From: Azospirillum lipoferum 4B
GTDB lineage: Bacteria > Pseudomonadota > Alphaproteobacteria > Azospirillales > Azospirillaceae
Direction: 5' to 3'
DNA length: 64,000 bases
NCBI RefSeq assembly: GCF_000283655.1
Contig: NC_016622.1
Coordinates: 2,430,501 to 2,494,500, forward strand
The position numbers and the translations under genes are program-made. The notes under the pieces were generated by a model. That model had not been told where the DNA came from, did no database searches, and was given only the letters and a program-made list of their open reading frames with translations. Shown here in pieces: positions 25,008 through 35,988 of the stretch (positions are counted from its first letter, which is position 1; each line of letters opens with the position of its first letter).

Positions 25008-25562
25008 ATGACCCGTGCCCACCCGCCCCGGATCGCGACGACGCAGGCCCTGCTGATCGCCGGCCTGTCGCTGTTCGCCGCCCCGGCCCTGGCCCAGCAG
25101 TCGGCCCCGGCTCCCGCTCCCGCCGCCCAGGCCGCCGTCGCCGATGCACAGGGCAAGCCGCTGGGGACCGTCACCTTCACCCGCTTCCCGCACGGCATCC
25201 TGGTCCACGGCCAGCTCGAAGGGCTGCCGCCGGGCTGGCATGGCATCCACATCCACGAGAACGGCGCCTGCACGCCCGACTTCAAGGCGGCCGGCGGCCA
25301 TTTCGGCGCCCAGGGCTCCAAGCACGGGCTCGAGTCCGAAAAGATGCATTACGGCGAGCTGCCCAACATCTGGGCCAACGAGGCCGGCAAGGCCGGGTTC
25401 GAGGCGATCACCCACATGGTCACCCTGACCGACGGGCCGGACGGCCTGTTCAAGCAGGGCGGCACCTCCATCATCGTCCATGCCCAGCCCGACGACTATC
25501 TCAGCCAGCCCGCCGGCAACTCCGGCGACCGCATCGCCTGCGGCATCATCAAGAAGCCGTAA
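25008..25562 (+). CDS. sodC: periplasmic Cu/Zn superoxide dismutase
   Basis: 184 residues with a signal peptide (TTQALLIAGLSLFAAPALAQ) followed by an Ala/Pro linker. The SOD beta-barrel shows the copper ligands in GWHGIHIHENGACTPDFKAA, GGHFGAQGSKHGLE with bridging/zinc histidines, and IIVHAQPDDYLSQPAGNSGD with the late histidine; the C-terminal GDRIACGIIKK contains the disulphide cysteine. It converts superoxide to peroxide in the periplasm. GGAGG lies ahead of the ATG. Divergent from fur across 142 bases, which fits iron- or oxidative-stress control. Confidence 0.93.
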   Translation: MTRAHPPRIATTQALLIAGLSLFAAPALAQQSAPAPAPAAQAAVADAQGKPLGTVTFTRFPHGILVHGQLEGLPPGWHGIHIHENGACTPDFKAAGGHFGAQGSKHGLESEKMHYGELPNIWANEAGKAGFEAITHMVTLTDGPDGLFKQGGTSIIVHAQPDDYLSQPAGNSGDRIACGIIKKP

Positions 25563-25859
25563 GCACCGCCTAAACGGTCCCGGGGCGCGACCATTTGCCG
25601 CGGCGTCGCGACGAGGATTCGCGCCCCTTTCCCGCAAGTCCTGACCCGCGCACCCCTGCCGCGCGCCGAGTTTGCTTGCCAAATCAAGCCACCGGCCCTA
25701 TCTGTCCGGGGTCGGACGGCGCCCGGCGCCGCGCAAGCATGCGCAGGCACCTGATCGCCCGCCGCCCGACGGCTCCGCGCCAACCCGCCGCGGAGCGCGC
25801 AAGCCCGGCCGCTCCCTCCTGGCGCGGCCCCCATTCTGGTGACCAGGACCATCGCTTCC
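25563..25859 (+). other. 297-base gap before the helicase gene
   Basis: No gene found. The interval probably holds the promoter and a long untranslated leader of the DEAD-box helicase, which is common for cold-induced helicases; I see no clear terminator for sodC. Confidence 0.4.
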
Positions 25860-27380
25860 ATGACCGAATTTTCCGGCCTCGGCCTGATCGAGCCTCTTCT
25901 GCGCGCCGTCGCGGAGGAGGGATACTCCACGGCCACGCCGATCCAGGCCGGCGCCATCCCGCTCCTGCTGGCCGGCCGCGACGTTCTGGGCCTCGCCCAG
26001 ACCGGCACCGGCAAGACCGCGGCCTTCACGCTGCCCATCCTGCAGCGGCTGTTCCAGAACAAGAAGCGCGTGGCCGCCAAGTCGCCGCGCACGCTGATCC
26101 TGACCCCGACGCGGGAACTGGCTCTGCAGATCGGTGACAGCTTCACCACCTACGGCCGCCATCTGCCGATCCGCCGCACCGTCATCCATGGCGGCGTCGG
26201 CCAAAGCCCGCAGGTCGCCGCCATCGCCCGCGGGACGGAGGTGCTGATCGCCACTCCCGGCCGCCTGCTCGACCTGATGGCGCAGAACCATGTCCGCCTC
26301 GACCAGATCGAGGTGTTCGTGCTGGACGAAGCCGACCGCATGCTCGACATGGGCTTCATCCGCGATGTGCGGAAGGTGGTCGCGGTGCTGCCGAAGGAAC
26401 GGCAGACCCTGCTGTTCTCCGCCACCATGCCGGACGCCGTGGTCGATCTGGCCAACAGCATCCTGACCGATGCCGAACGCATCGAAGTGACGCCGCAATC
26501 GACCACGGTGGAGCGCATCAACCAGCGCGTCCTGTTCGTGGAGCGCAGCGACAAGCGCCGCCTGCTGGCCGACCTGCTCGAGGATTCGGCGATGGCCCGC
26601 ACCATCGTCTTCGCCCGCACCAAGCACGGCGCCGACCGCATCGCCGACCACCTGAAGAAGGCCGGCATCGCCGCCGACGCCATCCATGGCGACAAGTCGC
26701 AGTCGGCCCGCGTCCGCGCGCTGGAAAGCTTCCGCGCCGGCGAGTTGCGGGCGCTGGTGGCGACCGACATCGCCGCCCGTGGCATCGACATCGACGGCAT
26801 CAGCCACGTCATCAACTTCGACCTGCCGAACGAGCCGGAAAGCTACGTCCACCGCATCGGCCGGACCGCCCGTGCCGGCACCGACGGCAGCGCGGTGTCC
26901 TTCTGCGACCATGAAGAGGTCGGCTATCTGAAGGACATCGAGAAGACGATCCGTCAGCCCATCCCGGCCGACACCGACCACCCCTACCACGCGGTCGACG
27001 TGGCGCAGATCCACGCCTCCAGCAAGCCGCCGCCCCGCCCCAAGGCGCCGGGCAGCAACCGCAATCAGAACAACCGCAACCAGCAGCAGGCCCGCCCCAG
27101 AAACGCTGGTACCAACCCCGCGCCGAAGCCGGCGGCCCCCGCCAAGGCTGCACAGCCGAAGCCTGTCGCGCCCGCCGCCAAGGCCCCGCAGAAGGCCGGC
27201 AAGCCGACCGGCGCGCCGCGGCCGGACGCCGCCCGCAACGACCAGAACCGGCATGACCGCCGCCCGGCTCCGCACGCCGTTTCGCACGGCAACACCCATG
27301 GGGCCAGCAAGCAGACTCCGCGTGCGGCCGGCACTCCCGGCGGCAACACGCCGATGCGCCGCAAGCCCAGCGCCGCCTGA
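25860..27380 (+). CDS. rhlE: DEAD-box RNA helicase, RhlE type
   Basis: 506 residues from ATG 25860. Q motif ([17 protein letters not shown]), motif [12 protein letters not shown], Ia PTRELALQ, Ib [63 protein letters not shown] are all present. The C-terminal 110 residues are a low-complexity Pro/Ala/Asn/Gln/Arg tail, which binds RNA nonspecifically in RhlE-like proteins. It remodels RNA in ribosome assembly and decay, often needed in the cold. A strong terminator follows. The choice of RhlE over other DEAD-box groups rests on overall resemblance. Confidence 0.9.
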   Translation: MTEFSGLGLIEPLLRAVAEEGYSTATPIQAGAIPLLLAGRDVLGLAQTGTGKTAAFTLPILQRLFQNKKRVAAKSPRTLILTPTRELALQIGDSFTTYGRHLPIRRTVIHGGVGQSPQVAAIARGTEVLIATPGRLLDLMAQNHVRLDQIEVFVLDEADRMLDMGFIRDVRKVVAVLPKERQTLLFSATMPDAVVDLANSILTDAERIEVTPQSTTVERINQRVLFVERSDKRRLLADLLEDSAMARTIVFARTKHGADRIADHLKKAGIAADAIHGDKSQSARVRALESFRAGELRALVATDIAARGIDIDGISHVINFDLPNEPESYVHRIGRTARAGTDGSAVSFCDHEEVGYLKDIEKTIRQPIPADTDHPYHAVDVAQIHASSKPPPRPKAPGSNRNQNNRNQQQARPRNAGTNPAPKPAAPAKAAQPKPVAPAAKAPQKAGKPTGAPRPDAARNDQNRHDRRPAPHAVSHGNTHGASKQTPRAAGTPGGNTPMRRKPSAA

Positions 27381-27401
27381 TCCGGACAGCGCCCATAAGG
27401 A

Positions 27402-27436
27402 AAAAGGCCCCGTCTCTCGCCGAGACGGGGCCTTTT
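27402..27436. terminator. bidirectional intrinsic terminator
   Basis: A 15-base perfect stem AAAAGGCCCCGTCTC with a short loop separates the convergent helicase and GST genes; A and T runs on either side serve both directions. Confidence 0.92.
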
Positions 27437-27470
27437 CCGTTCAGAAACTCAGTTGTCAGCCCCGGAGTCG

Positions 27471-28085
27471 TCAGCCTTGGGCTTCCGCGGCATGCGCCGC
27501 CTGTACCGCCGGACGGGCGCCGACGCGCTCGCTGAAGGCGATCAGACCGGGGAAGGCCGACAGGTCGAAGCCGATGCGCGGCAGCCAACTCAGCACCGTA
27601 TAGGCATAAGCGTCGGCGACGGTGAAGACGTCACCGGTCAGATAGGCCTTGCCCTCCAGTTGCTGGTTCAGCACCGACAGCTTGCCGCTCAGCACCTTGG
27701 CGGCGAAGTCGCGATGGGTGTCGGACACCACGTCCTTCAGCATCGGGAACAGCGGGACGACGCCCTTGTGCAGTTCCGACCCGATGAAGTTCAGCAGTTC
27801 CTGGACATGGTAGCGCTCGATCGTGCCGACCGCCGGGATCAGACCGCTGTCCGGCACCTTGTCGGCGATGTACTGCACGATCACGGCGCCTTCGGTCAGG
27901 ATCCCGCCCTCGTCCAGCGCCAGGGCCGGGACCTGTCCTTTCGGGTTCACCGCACGGAAATCGCTGCCGTCGGGCAGGGTCTTGGCCACCAGATCGACCT
28001 TGACCAGATCGAAGGGCAAACCGGCCTCGCGGAGGACGATGTGCGGCGACAGCGAGCAGGCACCCGGCTTGTAATAGAGCTTCAT
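27471..28085 (-). CDS. gst: glutathione S-transferase, beta class
   Basis: 204 residues. The N-terminal thioredoxin-like domain MKLYYKPGACSLSPHIVLRE has the catalytic cysteine at position 10 that marks beta-class bacterial GSTs; NPKGQVPALALDEGGILTEG holds the glutathione-binding cis-proline and the Glu-Gly pair. The helical C-domain ends with LTGDVFTVADAYAYTVLSWL. It conjugates or binds glutathione in the cytoplasm for detoxification. Monocistronic, convergent with the helicase. Confidence 0.93.
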   Translation of the reverse strand: MKLYYKPGACSLSPHIVLREAGLPFDLVKVDLVAKTLPDGSDFRAVNPKGQVPALALDEGGILTEGAVIVQYIADKVPDSGLIPAVGTIERYHVQELLNFIGSELHKGVVPLFPMLKDVVSDTHRDFAAKVLSGKLSVLNQQLEGKAYLTGDVFTVADAYAYTVLSWLPRIGFDLSAFPGLIAFSERVGARPAVQAAHAAEAQG

Positions 28086-28164
28086 GTCTCCGGAACCCCG
28101 TTTGGGTTGTTGGTGCCCTAATGGCTACTCCAAAGCGACCGGCGCCGCCACTTTTCCGGAGTGG

Positions 28165-29154
28165 TCAGACCGCCTGCGCCGCCAGCTTCCGAGCCTGTCG
28201 GTCGATGAACCACCACGCCCCGCGCGAGGCCACGCTGCACAGCCGCGAGTGCGGCTTCAGGCCACAAGCCTTGAACACCATGGCGATGGCACGGTCGACG
28301 TGCTTGCGACGATACCGGCCGAATGCGCGGCGCTTGTAGGCGGCATTGTAGAGCTTGTGCTCATACGCCGCGTCGGCCGGGGCGTTGGCGGCGTAATAGG
28401 CGTAGGCCAGCTCGTCATCCTCGGACTCGCCGATGCGCGACAGCGCCACCTTCAGGCGCTGGATCTTGTTCAAGCCTTCGCGGTCCAGATACTTCTTGGC
28501 ATAGGTGTAGAAGATCTTGTAGTGGCGCAACTCGTCGGCGGCGATGTTGCGGCAGATCTCCTTCAGCACCGGCTCGTCGGTCGAATCGCCGATGGCGGCG
28601 TAGTAGGAGCTGGTGCCGGTCTCCACCATGCAGCGGGCGATCATCTCGCCGGTGCGCGACCCGCGCACCGAAGCATCCAGATCGATCGGCACGCGGTAGC
28701 CGGCGCGGAAACGCTCGACCGCCGCCCGGAAATCGAAGGTTGGGTCGACCAGTTCGGCCCAGCGGCCCAGCGCCTCGCCATGCTGGACTTCCTCGACCGC
28801 CCAGCCGCGGGCGACCTCCTGGAATTCCGGATCGTCATTGAAGACGTTGCACAGATAAGCCGTGTAGTCGTCGGCGTTGAATTCCACCAGCGCCGCCGCC
28901 TTGATCAGCGGGATCAGATCGGGATCGATCTTGGTGGCGTCGAAACGGTCCCAGGGAAGCTCTTCGATCCGCCAATGCGCACGCGCCATGATCCGCTCTG
29001 CCGCCTCGTCTTGGGCCGCCCTGACGGCGGCCGGGTCCAAAATCGTGCAAGGTCCGTTTCCCGCGTCCCCACCAGTGCCGTCGGGGTGCGGCGGGGTTTG
29101 CGGTTCCGGCCTTCGAATGTAATTCGTCTTTTCGGCGATGCAACAGAGTCGCAA
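28165..29154 (-). CDS. ferritin-like di-iron protein
   Basis: Up to 329 residues; the first 55 are poorly structured, and an ATG near residue 57 (MARAHWRIEEL) is an alternative start. The four-helix core carries a di-iron site: E in ALVEFNADDYTAYL, EEVQHG (ExxH), E in ARCMVETGTSSYYAAIGD and DELRHYK (ExxH). This layout is shared with acyl-ACP desaturase and rubrerythrin-like oxidases. The C-terminal part is basic (YKRRAFGRYRRKHVDRAIAM). Which substrate is oxidised is not visible. It stands alone behind the ATP synthase terminator. Confidence 0.7.
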   Translation of the reverse strand: MRLCCIAEKTNYIRRPEPQTPPHPDGTGGDAGNGPCTILDPAAVRAAQDEAAERIMARAHWRIEELPWDRFDATKIDPDLIPLIKAAALVEFNADDYTAYLCNVFNDDPEFQEVARGWAVEEVQHGEALGRWAELVDPTFDFRAAVERFRAGYRVPIDLDASVRGSRTGEMIARCMVETGTSSYYAAIGDSTDEPVLKEICRNIAADELRHYKIFYTYAKKYLDREGLNKIQRLKVALSRIGESEDDELAYAYYAANAPADAAYEHKLYNAAYKRRAFGRYRRKHVDRAIAMVFKACGLKPHSRLCSVASRGAWWFIDRQARKLAAQAV

Positions 29155-29158
29155 CGGA

Positions 29159-29190
29159 AACGGGCGGCCTGGAAGTCCAAGCCGCCCGTT
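29159..29190 (-). terminator. terminator of the ATP synthase operon
   Basis: AACGGGCGGC pairs with GCCGCCCGTT, extended by TTGG/CCAG, 58 bases after atpC; TTT follows on the minus strand. Confidence 0.75.
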
Positions 29191-29248
29191 CGACCGAAGA
29201 AATATATGCCGTCAGCCCTGGAAGCCCCCGGACCGGCGGCCTTTCCGC

Positions 29249-29665
29249 TCAGTGAGCGGAGGACTGGCTCAGCGCGTCCAGCTTGGCGCGCGCGACGGCC
29301 AGCTTGGTCTCCGCGACGGCACGCTCGGCGTCCGACTTGCTGTCGTCCAGATCCTCGGACAGGTCCTTGATCTGCTTCTCGACCGCGGCGCGGTCCAGGT
29401 CGGTCAGCGCCACCGCTTCCTCGGCCAGCACGGTGCAGCGGGCCTCGGTGACCTCGGCGAAGCCGCCGGCGACGAAGACGCGGTCGACCACGCGGTCGCC
29501 CTCATAGACGTCGATGACACCCGGACGCACGGTCGAGATCATCGGCGAATGGCCGGCGAGCACGCCGAAATCGCCTTCCGAACCCGGCACCACGACCATG
29601 TCCACGGGCTGCGACTTCAGCAGCTTTTCCGGCGAGACCAGCTCGAATTCGACTTTATCGGCCAT
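29249..29665 (-). CDS. atpC: F1 ATP synthase epsilon subunit
   Basis: 138 residues: N-terminal beta-sandwich (KVEFELVSPEKLLKSQPVDM, VVPGSEGDFGVLAGHSPMIS, RPGVIDVYEGDRVVDRVFVA) and a C-terminal helical hairpin (ELSQSSAH end). The subunit couples the rotor to F1 and can inhibit ATP hydrolysis. Last gene of the operon; a GC-rich hairpin separates it from atpD by 133 bases, more than between the other genes. Confidence 0.95.
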   Translation of the reverse strand: MADKVEFELVSPEKLLKSQPVDMVVVPGSEGDFGVLAGHSPMISTVRPGVIDVYEGDRVVDRVFVAGGFAEVTEARCTVLAEEAVALTDLDRAAVEKQIKDLSEDLDDSKSDAERAVAETKLAVARAKLDALSQSSAH

Positions 29666-29692
29666 GGGTTTCCTGGTGCCTCTTCATAGGAA

Positions 29693-29721
29693 CCCCCTCC
29701 CCCGCTGACGGGGGGAGGGGG
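29693..29721 (-). promoter_or_regulatory. intercistronic hairpin between atpD and atpC
   Basis: CCCCCTCCCCC pairs with GGGGG(G)AGGGGG around a 6-base loop. There is no T-run, so it is more likely an mRNA-stability or partial attenuation element than a full terminator. Confidence 0.6.
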
Positions 29722-29798
29722 TGTGCTGATGTCGATTTCCGCCCGGCCTTCTCGAAACCGATGGGGCCGGGTCGGAATGCCGCGATCCCGGGTTGGGA

Positions 29799-31286
<1,488 letters not shown>

Positions 31287-31306
31287 CTACGTGTCGGATG
31301 CGGCCG

Positions 31307-32194
31307 TTACAGGGCTTCGGCACCGGAGATGATCTCGATCAGCTCCTTGGTGATGTAGGCCTGGCGCGTCCGGTTGTAGGTGATCGTCAGCTTGTTGATC
31401 ATGTCGCCGGCGTTGCGCGTCGCGTTGTCCATCGCGGTCATCCGGGCGCCCTGTTCGGACGCGGCGCTCTCCAGGAGGGCGCGGTAGATCTGGATGGACA
31501 GGTTGCGCGGCAGCAGTTCGGCGAGGATCTGCTCCTCGTCCGGCTCGAACTCGTACATCGCCTTGGCATCAGCACCGGCGGCCTCGGCGGCCTCGGTGGC
31601 GACGGCGAAGGGAATGAGCTGCTGAACCGTGACGATCTGGGAGATCGCCGACTTGAACTTGTTGAAGATGACCGAGCAGACGTCGAACTCGCCGGCATCG
31701 AACATCGCCAGCACCTTCGTCGCCACCATGTCGGCGTCGCTGAAGCCGAGCCGGCGGCGGCCGACATCCTCGTAGCTCTCGACGATGAGCGAGGCGAACT
31801 CGCGACGCAGCTGGTCGCGGCCCTTGCGGCCGACGGTCAGCAGCTTCACGGTCTTGCCCTCGCCCTGCAGCCGGACGATCTGGCGCTTGGCCTCGCGGAC
31901 GATGGAGCCGTTGAAGGCGCCGCACAGACCGCGGTCGGAGCTGATCACGACCAGCAGGTGCACCTTGTCGGCGCCCGTCCCGGTCATCAGCTTCGGGCCG
32001 TTGCCGCTGTCCTGCACGTTGGCGGCCAGCGACGACAGCATGCGGCCCATACGCTCCGCGTAGGGACCGCTGGCTTCCGCCTGCTCCTGAGCGCGGCGCA
32101 GCTTGGAAGCCGCGACCATCTTCATGGCCGAGGTGATCTTGCGCGTCGACTGGACGCTCGAGATCCGGTTCTTTAGGTCCTTGAGGTTAGGCAT
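31307..32194 (-). CDS. atpG: F1 ATP synthase gamma subunit
   Basis: 295 residues, central rotor shaft: [40 protein letters not shown] at the N-terminal helix, [20 protein letters not shown] in the Rossmann part, and the C-terminal helix [41 protein letters not shown]. Follows atpA by 87 bases, which contain a stable hairpin. Confidence 0.96.
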   Translation of the reverse strand: MPNLKDLKNRISSVQSTRKITSAMKMVAASKLRRAQEQAEASGPYAERMGRMLSSLAANVQDSGNGPKLMTGTGADKVHLLVVISSDRGLCGAFNGSIVREAKRQIVRLQGEGKTVKLLTVGRKGRDQLRREFASLIVESYEDVGRRRLGFSDADMVATKVLAMFDAGEFDVCSVIFNKFKSAISQIVTVQQLIPFAVATEAAEAAGADAKAMYEFEPDEEQILAELLPRNLSIQIYRALLESAASEQGARMTAMDNATRNAGDMINKLTITYNRTRQAYITKELIEIISGAEAL

Positions 32195-32246
32195 GCCGGC
32201 CCTTCAATTCCGCTCGAGGTCGTTCCGTGCCCGTCTCTACAAGACG

Positions 32247-32271
32247 GTGGGGGGCGGTTTCCCGCCCCCAC
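32247..32271 (-). promoter_or_regulatory. intercistronic hairpin between atpA and atpG
   Basis: GTGGGGGGCGG pairs with CCGCCCCCAC (one bulged G) around TTTC, directly after atpA. Like the hairpin before atpC it lacks a T-run and may set segmental mRNA stability. Confidence 0.55.
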
Positions 32272-32281
32272 GCGCGGTCGG

Positions 32282-33811
32282 TCAGGCGAAGACCTTGGCG
32301 AAGCCGTCGAGGAACGCCTTCAGCTTCTCTTCGGTCGCCGAGGTGATCTGCTTGTCGGTGCGGATCGCCGCCAGGATATCGGCGCCCTTGGCGCGGATTT
32401 CCGACAGGAACTTGGCCTCGAAGCGGTTCACGTCCTCGACGCGGATGGCGTCCAGGTAGCCCTTCACGCCGGCGAAGATCGACACGACCTGCTCTTCCAC
32501 CGGCAGCGGCTGGAACTGGCCCTGCTTCAGCAGCTCGGTCAGGCGGGCGCCGCGGGCCAGCAGGCGCTGGGTCGAGGCGTCGAGGTCCGAGGCGAACTGG
32601 GCGAAGGCGGCCATCTCGCGGTACTGCGCGAGTTCCATCTTGATGGTGCCGGCGACCTGCTTCATCGCCTTGATCTGGGCGGCGGAGCCGACGCGGCTCA
32701 CCGACAGACCGACGTTGATGGCGGGGCGGATGCCCTTATAGAACAGGCCGGTTTCCAGGAAGATCTGACCGTCGGTGATCGAGATCACGTTGGTCGGGAT
32801 GTAGGCGGACACGTCGCCGGCCTGGGTCTCGATGACCGGCAGGGCGGTCAGCGAGCCGTTGCCGTGGGCGTCGCCCATCTTGGCGGCGCGCTCCAGCAGG
32901 CGGCTGTGGAGGTAGAACACGTCGCCGGGGTAGGCTTCGCGGCCCGGCGGACGGCGGAGCAGCAGCGACATCTGGCGGTAGGCGACGGCCTGCTTGGACA
33001 GATCGTCGTACACGATCAGGGCGTGCATGCCGTTGTCGCGGAAATACTCGCCCATCGTGCAGCCGGTGTACGGCGCCAGGAACTGCAGCGGAGCCGGCTC
33101 CGACGCGGTGGCGGCGACGACGATGGAGTATTCCATGGCGCCGGCGTCTTCCAGGGTCTTGACGATCTGGGCGACGGTCGAACGCTTCTGGCCGACGGCG
33201 ACGTAGATGCAGTAGAGCTTCTTGCTCTCGTCGTCGCCCTGGTTGATCGGCTTCTGGTTCAGGAAGGTGTCGATGACGACGGCGGTCTTGCCGGTCTGAC
33301 GGTCACCGATGATCAGCTCGCGCTGGCCGCGCCCGATCGGAACCAGGCTGTCGACGGCCTTCAGGCCGGTCTGCATCGGCTCGTGCACCGACTTGCGCGG
33401 GATGATGCCGGGGGCCTTCACCTCGACGCGCTTGCGCTCGACGTTGACCAGCGGACCCTTGCCGTCGATCGGGTTGCCCAGGCCGTCGACCACGCGGCCC
33501 AGCAGGCCACGACCGACCGGAACGTCGACGATGGTGCCGGTGCGCTTGACGGTGTCGCCTTCCTTGATGCCGCGGTCGTCGCCGAAGATCACGATACCGA
33601 CATTGTCGGTCTCGAGGTTCAGCGCCATGCCCTGCAGGCCACCCGGGAACTCGACCATTTCGCCGGCGCGGACGTTGTCCAGACCGTGCACGCGGGCGAC
33701 GCCGTCACCCACCGACAGGACCTGACCAACCTCGGCGACATCCGCCTCGGTCCCGAAATTCGCGATCTGCTGCTTGAGGATCGCAGAGATTTCTGCGGCG
33801 CGGATATCCAT
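32282..33811 (-). CDS. atpA: F1 ATP synthase alpha subunit
   Basis: 509 residues. Regulatory nucleotide-binding subunit: Walker [21 protein letters not shown], Walker [21 protein letters not shown], the arginine finger region in [19 protein letters not shown] and the [20 protein letters not shown] beta-barrel. Its ATG overlaps the atpH stop by one base (TGATG), so the two are coupled. Confidence 0.97.
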   Translation of the reverse strand: MDIRAAEISAILKQQIANFGTEADVAEVGQVLSVGDGVARVHGLDNVRAGEMVEFPGGLQGMALNLETDNVGIVIFGDDRGIKEGDTVKRTGTIVDVPVGRGLLGRVVDGLGNPIDGKGPLVNVERKRVEVKAPGIIPRKSVHEPMQTGLKAVDSLVPIGRGQRELIIGDRQTGKTAVVIDTFLNQKPINQGDDESKKLYCIYVAVGQKRSTVAQIVKTLEDAGAMEYSIVVAATASEPAPLQFLAPYTGCTMGEYFRDNGMHALIVYDDLSKQAVAYRQMSLLLRRPPGREAYPGDVFYLHSRLLERAAKMGDAHGNGSLTALPVIETQAGDVSAYIPTNVISITDGQIFLETGLFYKGIRPAINVGLSVSRVGSAAQIKAMKQVAGTIKMELAQYREMAAFAQFASDLDASTQRLLARGARLTELLKQGQFQPLPVEEQVVSIFAGVKGYLDAIRVEDVNRFEAKFLSEIRAKGADILAAIRTDKQITSATEEKLKAFLDGFAKVFA

Positions 33812-34380
33812 CAGACTGATCCCCCTGAGGCCTTCATGGCGAGTTGCAATTTGTTCAGCTTCGTGCGCACCGAGGTATCGACCATGCGCGAGCCGAACTT
33901 AACGATCATGCCGCCGATCAGCTCCGGATCGACGGAGGTGTTCACCAGCACCTTGGAACCGATGGACGCCTTGAGCGCGTCGATCACAGCGTCGCGCTGG
34001 GCGTCGTTCAGCGGCTGGGCCGTCGTGACCTGTGCCGTGACCTCGCCGCGTCGCCGGGCCAGTTCGGCCAGGAAGCCTTCGATCATCCCGTCGATCGAGA
34101 ACAGGCGGCGGTTGGCCGCCACCAGCCCGATGAAGCGCTTGGTCAGATCGGACACGCCGGCGCTGTCCAGGACAGCGGCCATGGCCTTGCCCTGGTCGGC
34201 GCGGCTGATGACGGGGCTGCGGACGAGGCGACGGAGGTCAGCGCTCTCGGCCAGGATCTGCTTCAGCGTGGTCAGGTCGCTCGCGACCGTGTCCAACGCC
34301 TGGTTTTCGTCCGCAAGCTCGAACAGCGCGGTGGAGTAACGCGCGGCGAGTTCGGATACGCCTGTTCCTTCGGATGCCAC
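33811..34380 (-). CDS. atpH: F1 ATP synthase delta subunit
   Basis: 189 residues: [60 protein letters not shown] in the N-terminal helical domain and [40 protein letters not shown] in the C-terminal stator-contact domain. First gene of atpHAGDC. The Fo genes are not nearby, as usual in alphaproteobacteria. Confidence 0.95.
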   Translation of the reverse strand: MASEGTGVSELAARYSTALFELADENQALDTVASDLTTLKQILAESADLRRLVRSPVISRADQGKAMAAVLDSAGVSDLTKRFIGLVAANRRLFSIDGMIEGFLAELARRRGEVTAQVTTAQPLNDAQRDAVIDALKASIGSKVLVNTSVDPELIGGMIVKFGSRMVDTSVRTKLNKLQLAMKASGGSV

Positions 34381-34762
34381 CTGATCCCTCGAATTGAGTT
34401 CGGTAGACGGTGAATTCGGCGGCCTTATAGGGTGTCAACCCGAGGCACAAACACCCCGGCCGCGAAAGCGAGCGGTCCAATATCACAGGAATCGCGCCTA
34501 CGCAACGGGGTCTGGACAATTTGACTGCGGCGTTTTGAGCAACTGCGGAATCATTGGTCGCAACTGCGTTGGCCAATGACTCGAGTCGGCCTCGACTGGT
34601 CATACCGGCTGTGACTTCGATGTGGCCCCAATCTCGGCTTAATTCAAGGTTAACCAATCTGATCCACGGTCGGACCGAACCGCCCAGCCGGCCGATCCGC
34701 CACCGTTTCCGGTCGTTTCGCCACGCTCGAGGCCGGTCCGGAGAGACCAGGGGCCTTCCGCC
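34381..34762. other. 382-base divergent gap upstream of atpH
   Basis: Holds the promoter region of the ATP synthase operon and that of the divergent small gene. It is less GC-rich than its neighbours around 34480-34680. I see no convincing -35/-10 pair, hairpin or additional gene. Confidence 0.4.
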
Positions 34763-35158
34763 ATGACCATCCTGCCGACGTCCGATCCCAGTGCCGATCC
34801 CAGTGCCGATGCCGTTGCGGTCGCCGATGCCGGCACCGGATCCCGGCCGCCGAACGTCATCCAGTTCTGCCGCGCCCGCTTCACCCCGGAAGACCTGGAG
34901 GACTTCTCCGCGGTCGCCGAACCGAAGCTGAGCCACGGCCATTGGGCCGGCGTGCTGCGCGAGTCGGGCCGCGACCATGACCGCCTGCTGGTGCTTCTGC
35001 CCGAGGTCGACCGCCCGGTCTTCCGCTTCGAGCGCGACGCCAAGGGCCGCTACAGCCTGTCCTTCAACGACCGGTCCGGCTGGTACGGCATCGGGGCGGG
35101 CGACAGCGCCGCCGAATGCCTGTCGATCTGGCGCCCGCGCCGCCCGCGGAGGCCGTGA
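34763..35158 (+). CDS. hypothetical protein, 131 residues
   Basis: No family recognised. The N-terminus contains a short repeat (DPSADPSADA) encoded by a 12-base tandem duplication (GATCCCAGTGCC). The rest is a single small domain: PNVIQFCRARFTPEDLEDFS, LSHGHWAGVLRESGRDHDRL, LPEVDRPVFRFERDAKGRYS, ending in a basic tail. No signal peptide or membrane segment. The pattern suggests a compact soluble beta-rich protein. It is divergent from atpH and stands alone. Confidence 0.6.
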   Translation: MTILPTSDPSADPSADAVAVADAGTGSRPPNVIQFCRARFTPEDLEDFSAVAEPKLSHGHWAGVLRESGRDHDRLLVLLPEVDRPVFRFERDAKGRYSLSFNDRSGWYGIGAGDSAAECLSIWRPRRPRRP

Positions 35159-35285
35159 CCGCCGGACGGCTTCTGCAGACCCGGAAGGTCGGTTCCTGTA
35201 TTCCACCATGTAAAAAAGTGACGTGCGGCGGGATGCCGCATGGGTTCCATTGTCGAGCCGGACGTCCGGTCCGATCCGTCCCCGC

Positions 35286-35801
35286 CTACCGATAGACCCC
35301 GACAGCCAACATGTAGGGCTTGCCGTTCAGAACCAGACGGCGGGCATGCATCGTCTTGCGCGCGACCTGCCCGGTCAGCGGATCGATCCACTGATAGGTG
35401 ACGTCGCTGCGCCCGTCGCGCGCCACCCCGGCCAGCGCCTCGCGGATGAAGGGCTTGCCGTCGACGTCGCGCAGATCCCGCAGGTCCGACCCGTTGAGCG
35501 TCGCGGTCCAGCCATGGGCGATCATCACGCCCTTGTCGTCCAACAGCATCGGGTAGAGGTCGCGGTCGATGAAAGCGCTATCATGGCCGGCAAAGGCTTC
35601 GGCCGCCGCATCCGGGCCGATCCGCTCCAGCAGATGCTGGGCGCGGTCGATCATGGTCAGCGCCTCCGCATCGGTGCCGCGGGTGTGGGCCGGCGCGCCG
35701 GCGGCGAAGGCGATGACCACCAGCAGCAGCAGAACCGGCAGCACGGTCAGCAGGGTTTGACGCTGTACGCGCAGACGAAGCTTGGAGATCATGCCGGCCA
35801 T
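35286..35801 (-). CDS. periplasmic single-cache-domain sensor protein
   Basis: 171 residues from ATG 35801 (35792 is also possible). One N-terminal membrane anchor or uncleaved signal (LLTVLPVLLLLVVIAFAAGA), then a single-cache type 2 domain: LTMIDRAQHLLERIG, YPMLLDDKGVMIAHGWTATL, DLRDLRDVDGKPFIREALAG and the typical close YQWIDPLTGQVARKTMHARR, LNGKPYMLAVGVYR. Such domains bind small carboxylates. Here no kinase or chemoreceptor output domain is attached, so it would signal through a partner or act as a binding protein. Neighbour priA is unrelated. Confidence 0.75.
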   Translation of the reverse strand: MAGMISKLRLRVQRQTLLTVLPVLLLLVVIAFAAGAPAHTRGTDAEALTMIDRAQHLLERIGPDAAAEAFAGHDSAFIDRDLYPMLLDDKGVMIAHGWTATLNGSDLRDLRDVDGKPFIREALAGVARDGRSDVTYQWIDPLTGQVARKTMHARRLVLNGKPYMLAVGVYR

Positions 35802-35988
35802 CAGCCTGAACCTGTCCCTGTGATTTCTGGGTCCGGGAGGGATGCTTCGGTTCGAAACCATCCCGGCTGTGGTAGTACCATGCCCGCTGCCGCGCAATGG
35901 ACCAAACGTCACAGGTGCCATGTCTTACCGTCGCGGCGAAGGATTCGGGTCAATTCGCCGCAGCTTGGCCGAACGACGCTAAGGACGC

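Noticed and set aside
29693-29721. Hairpin before atpC as a true terminator
   Set aside because: No T-run on the minus strand, and atpC needs read-through.
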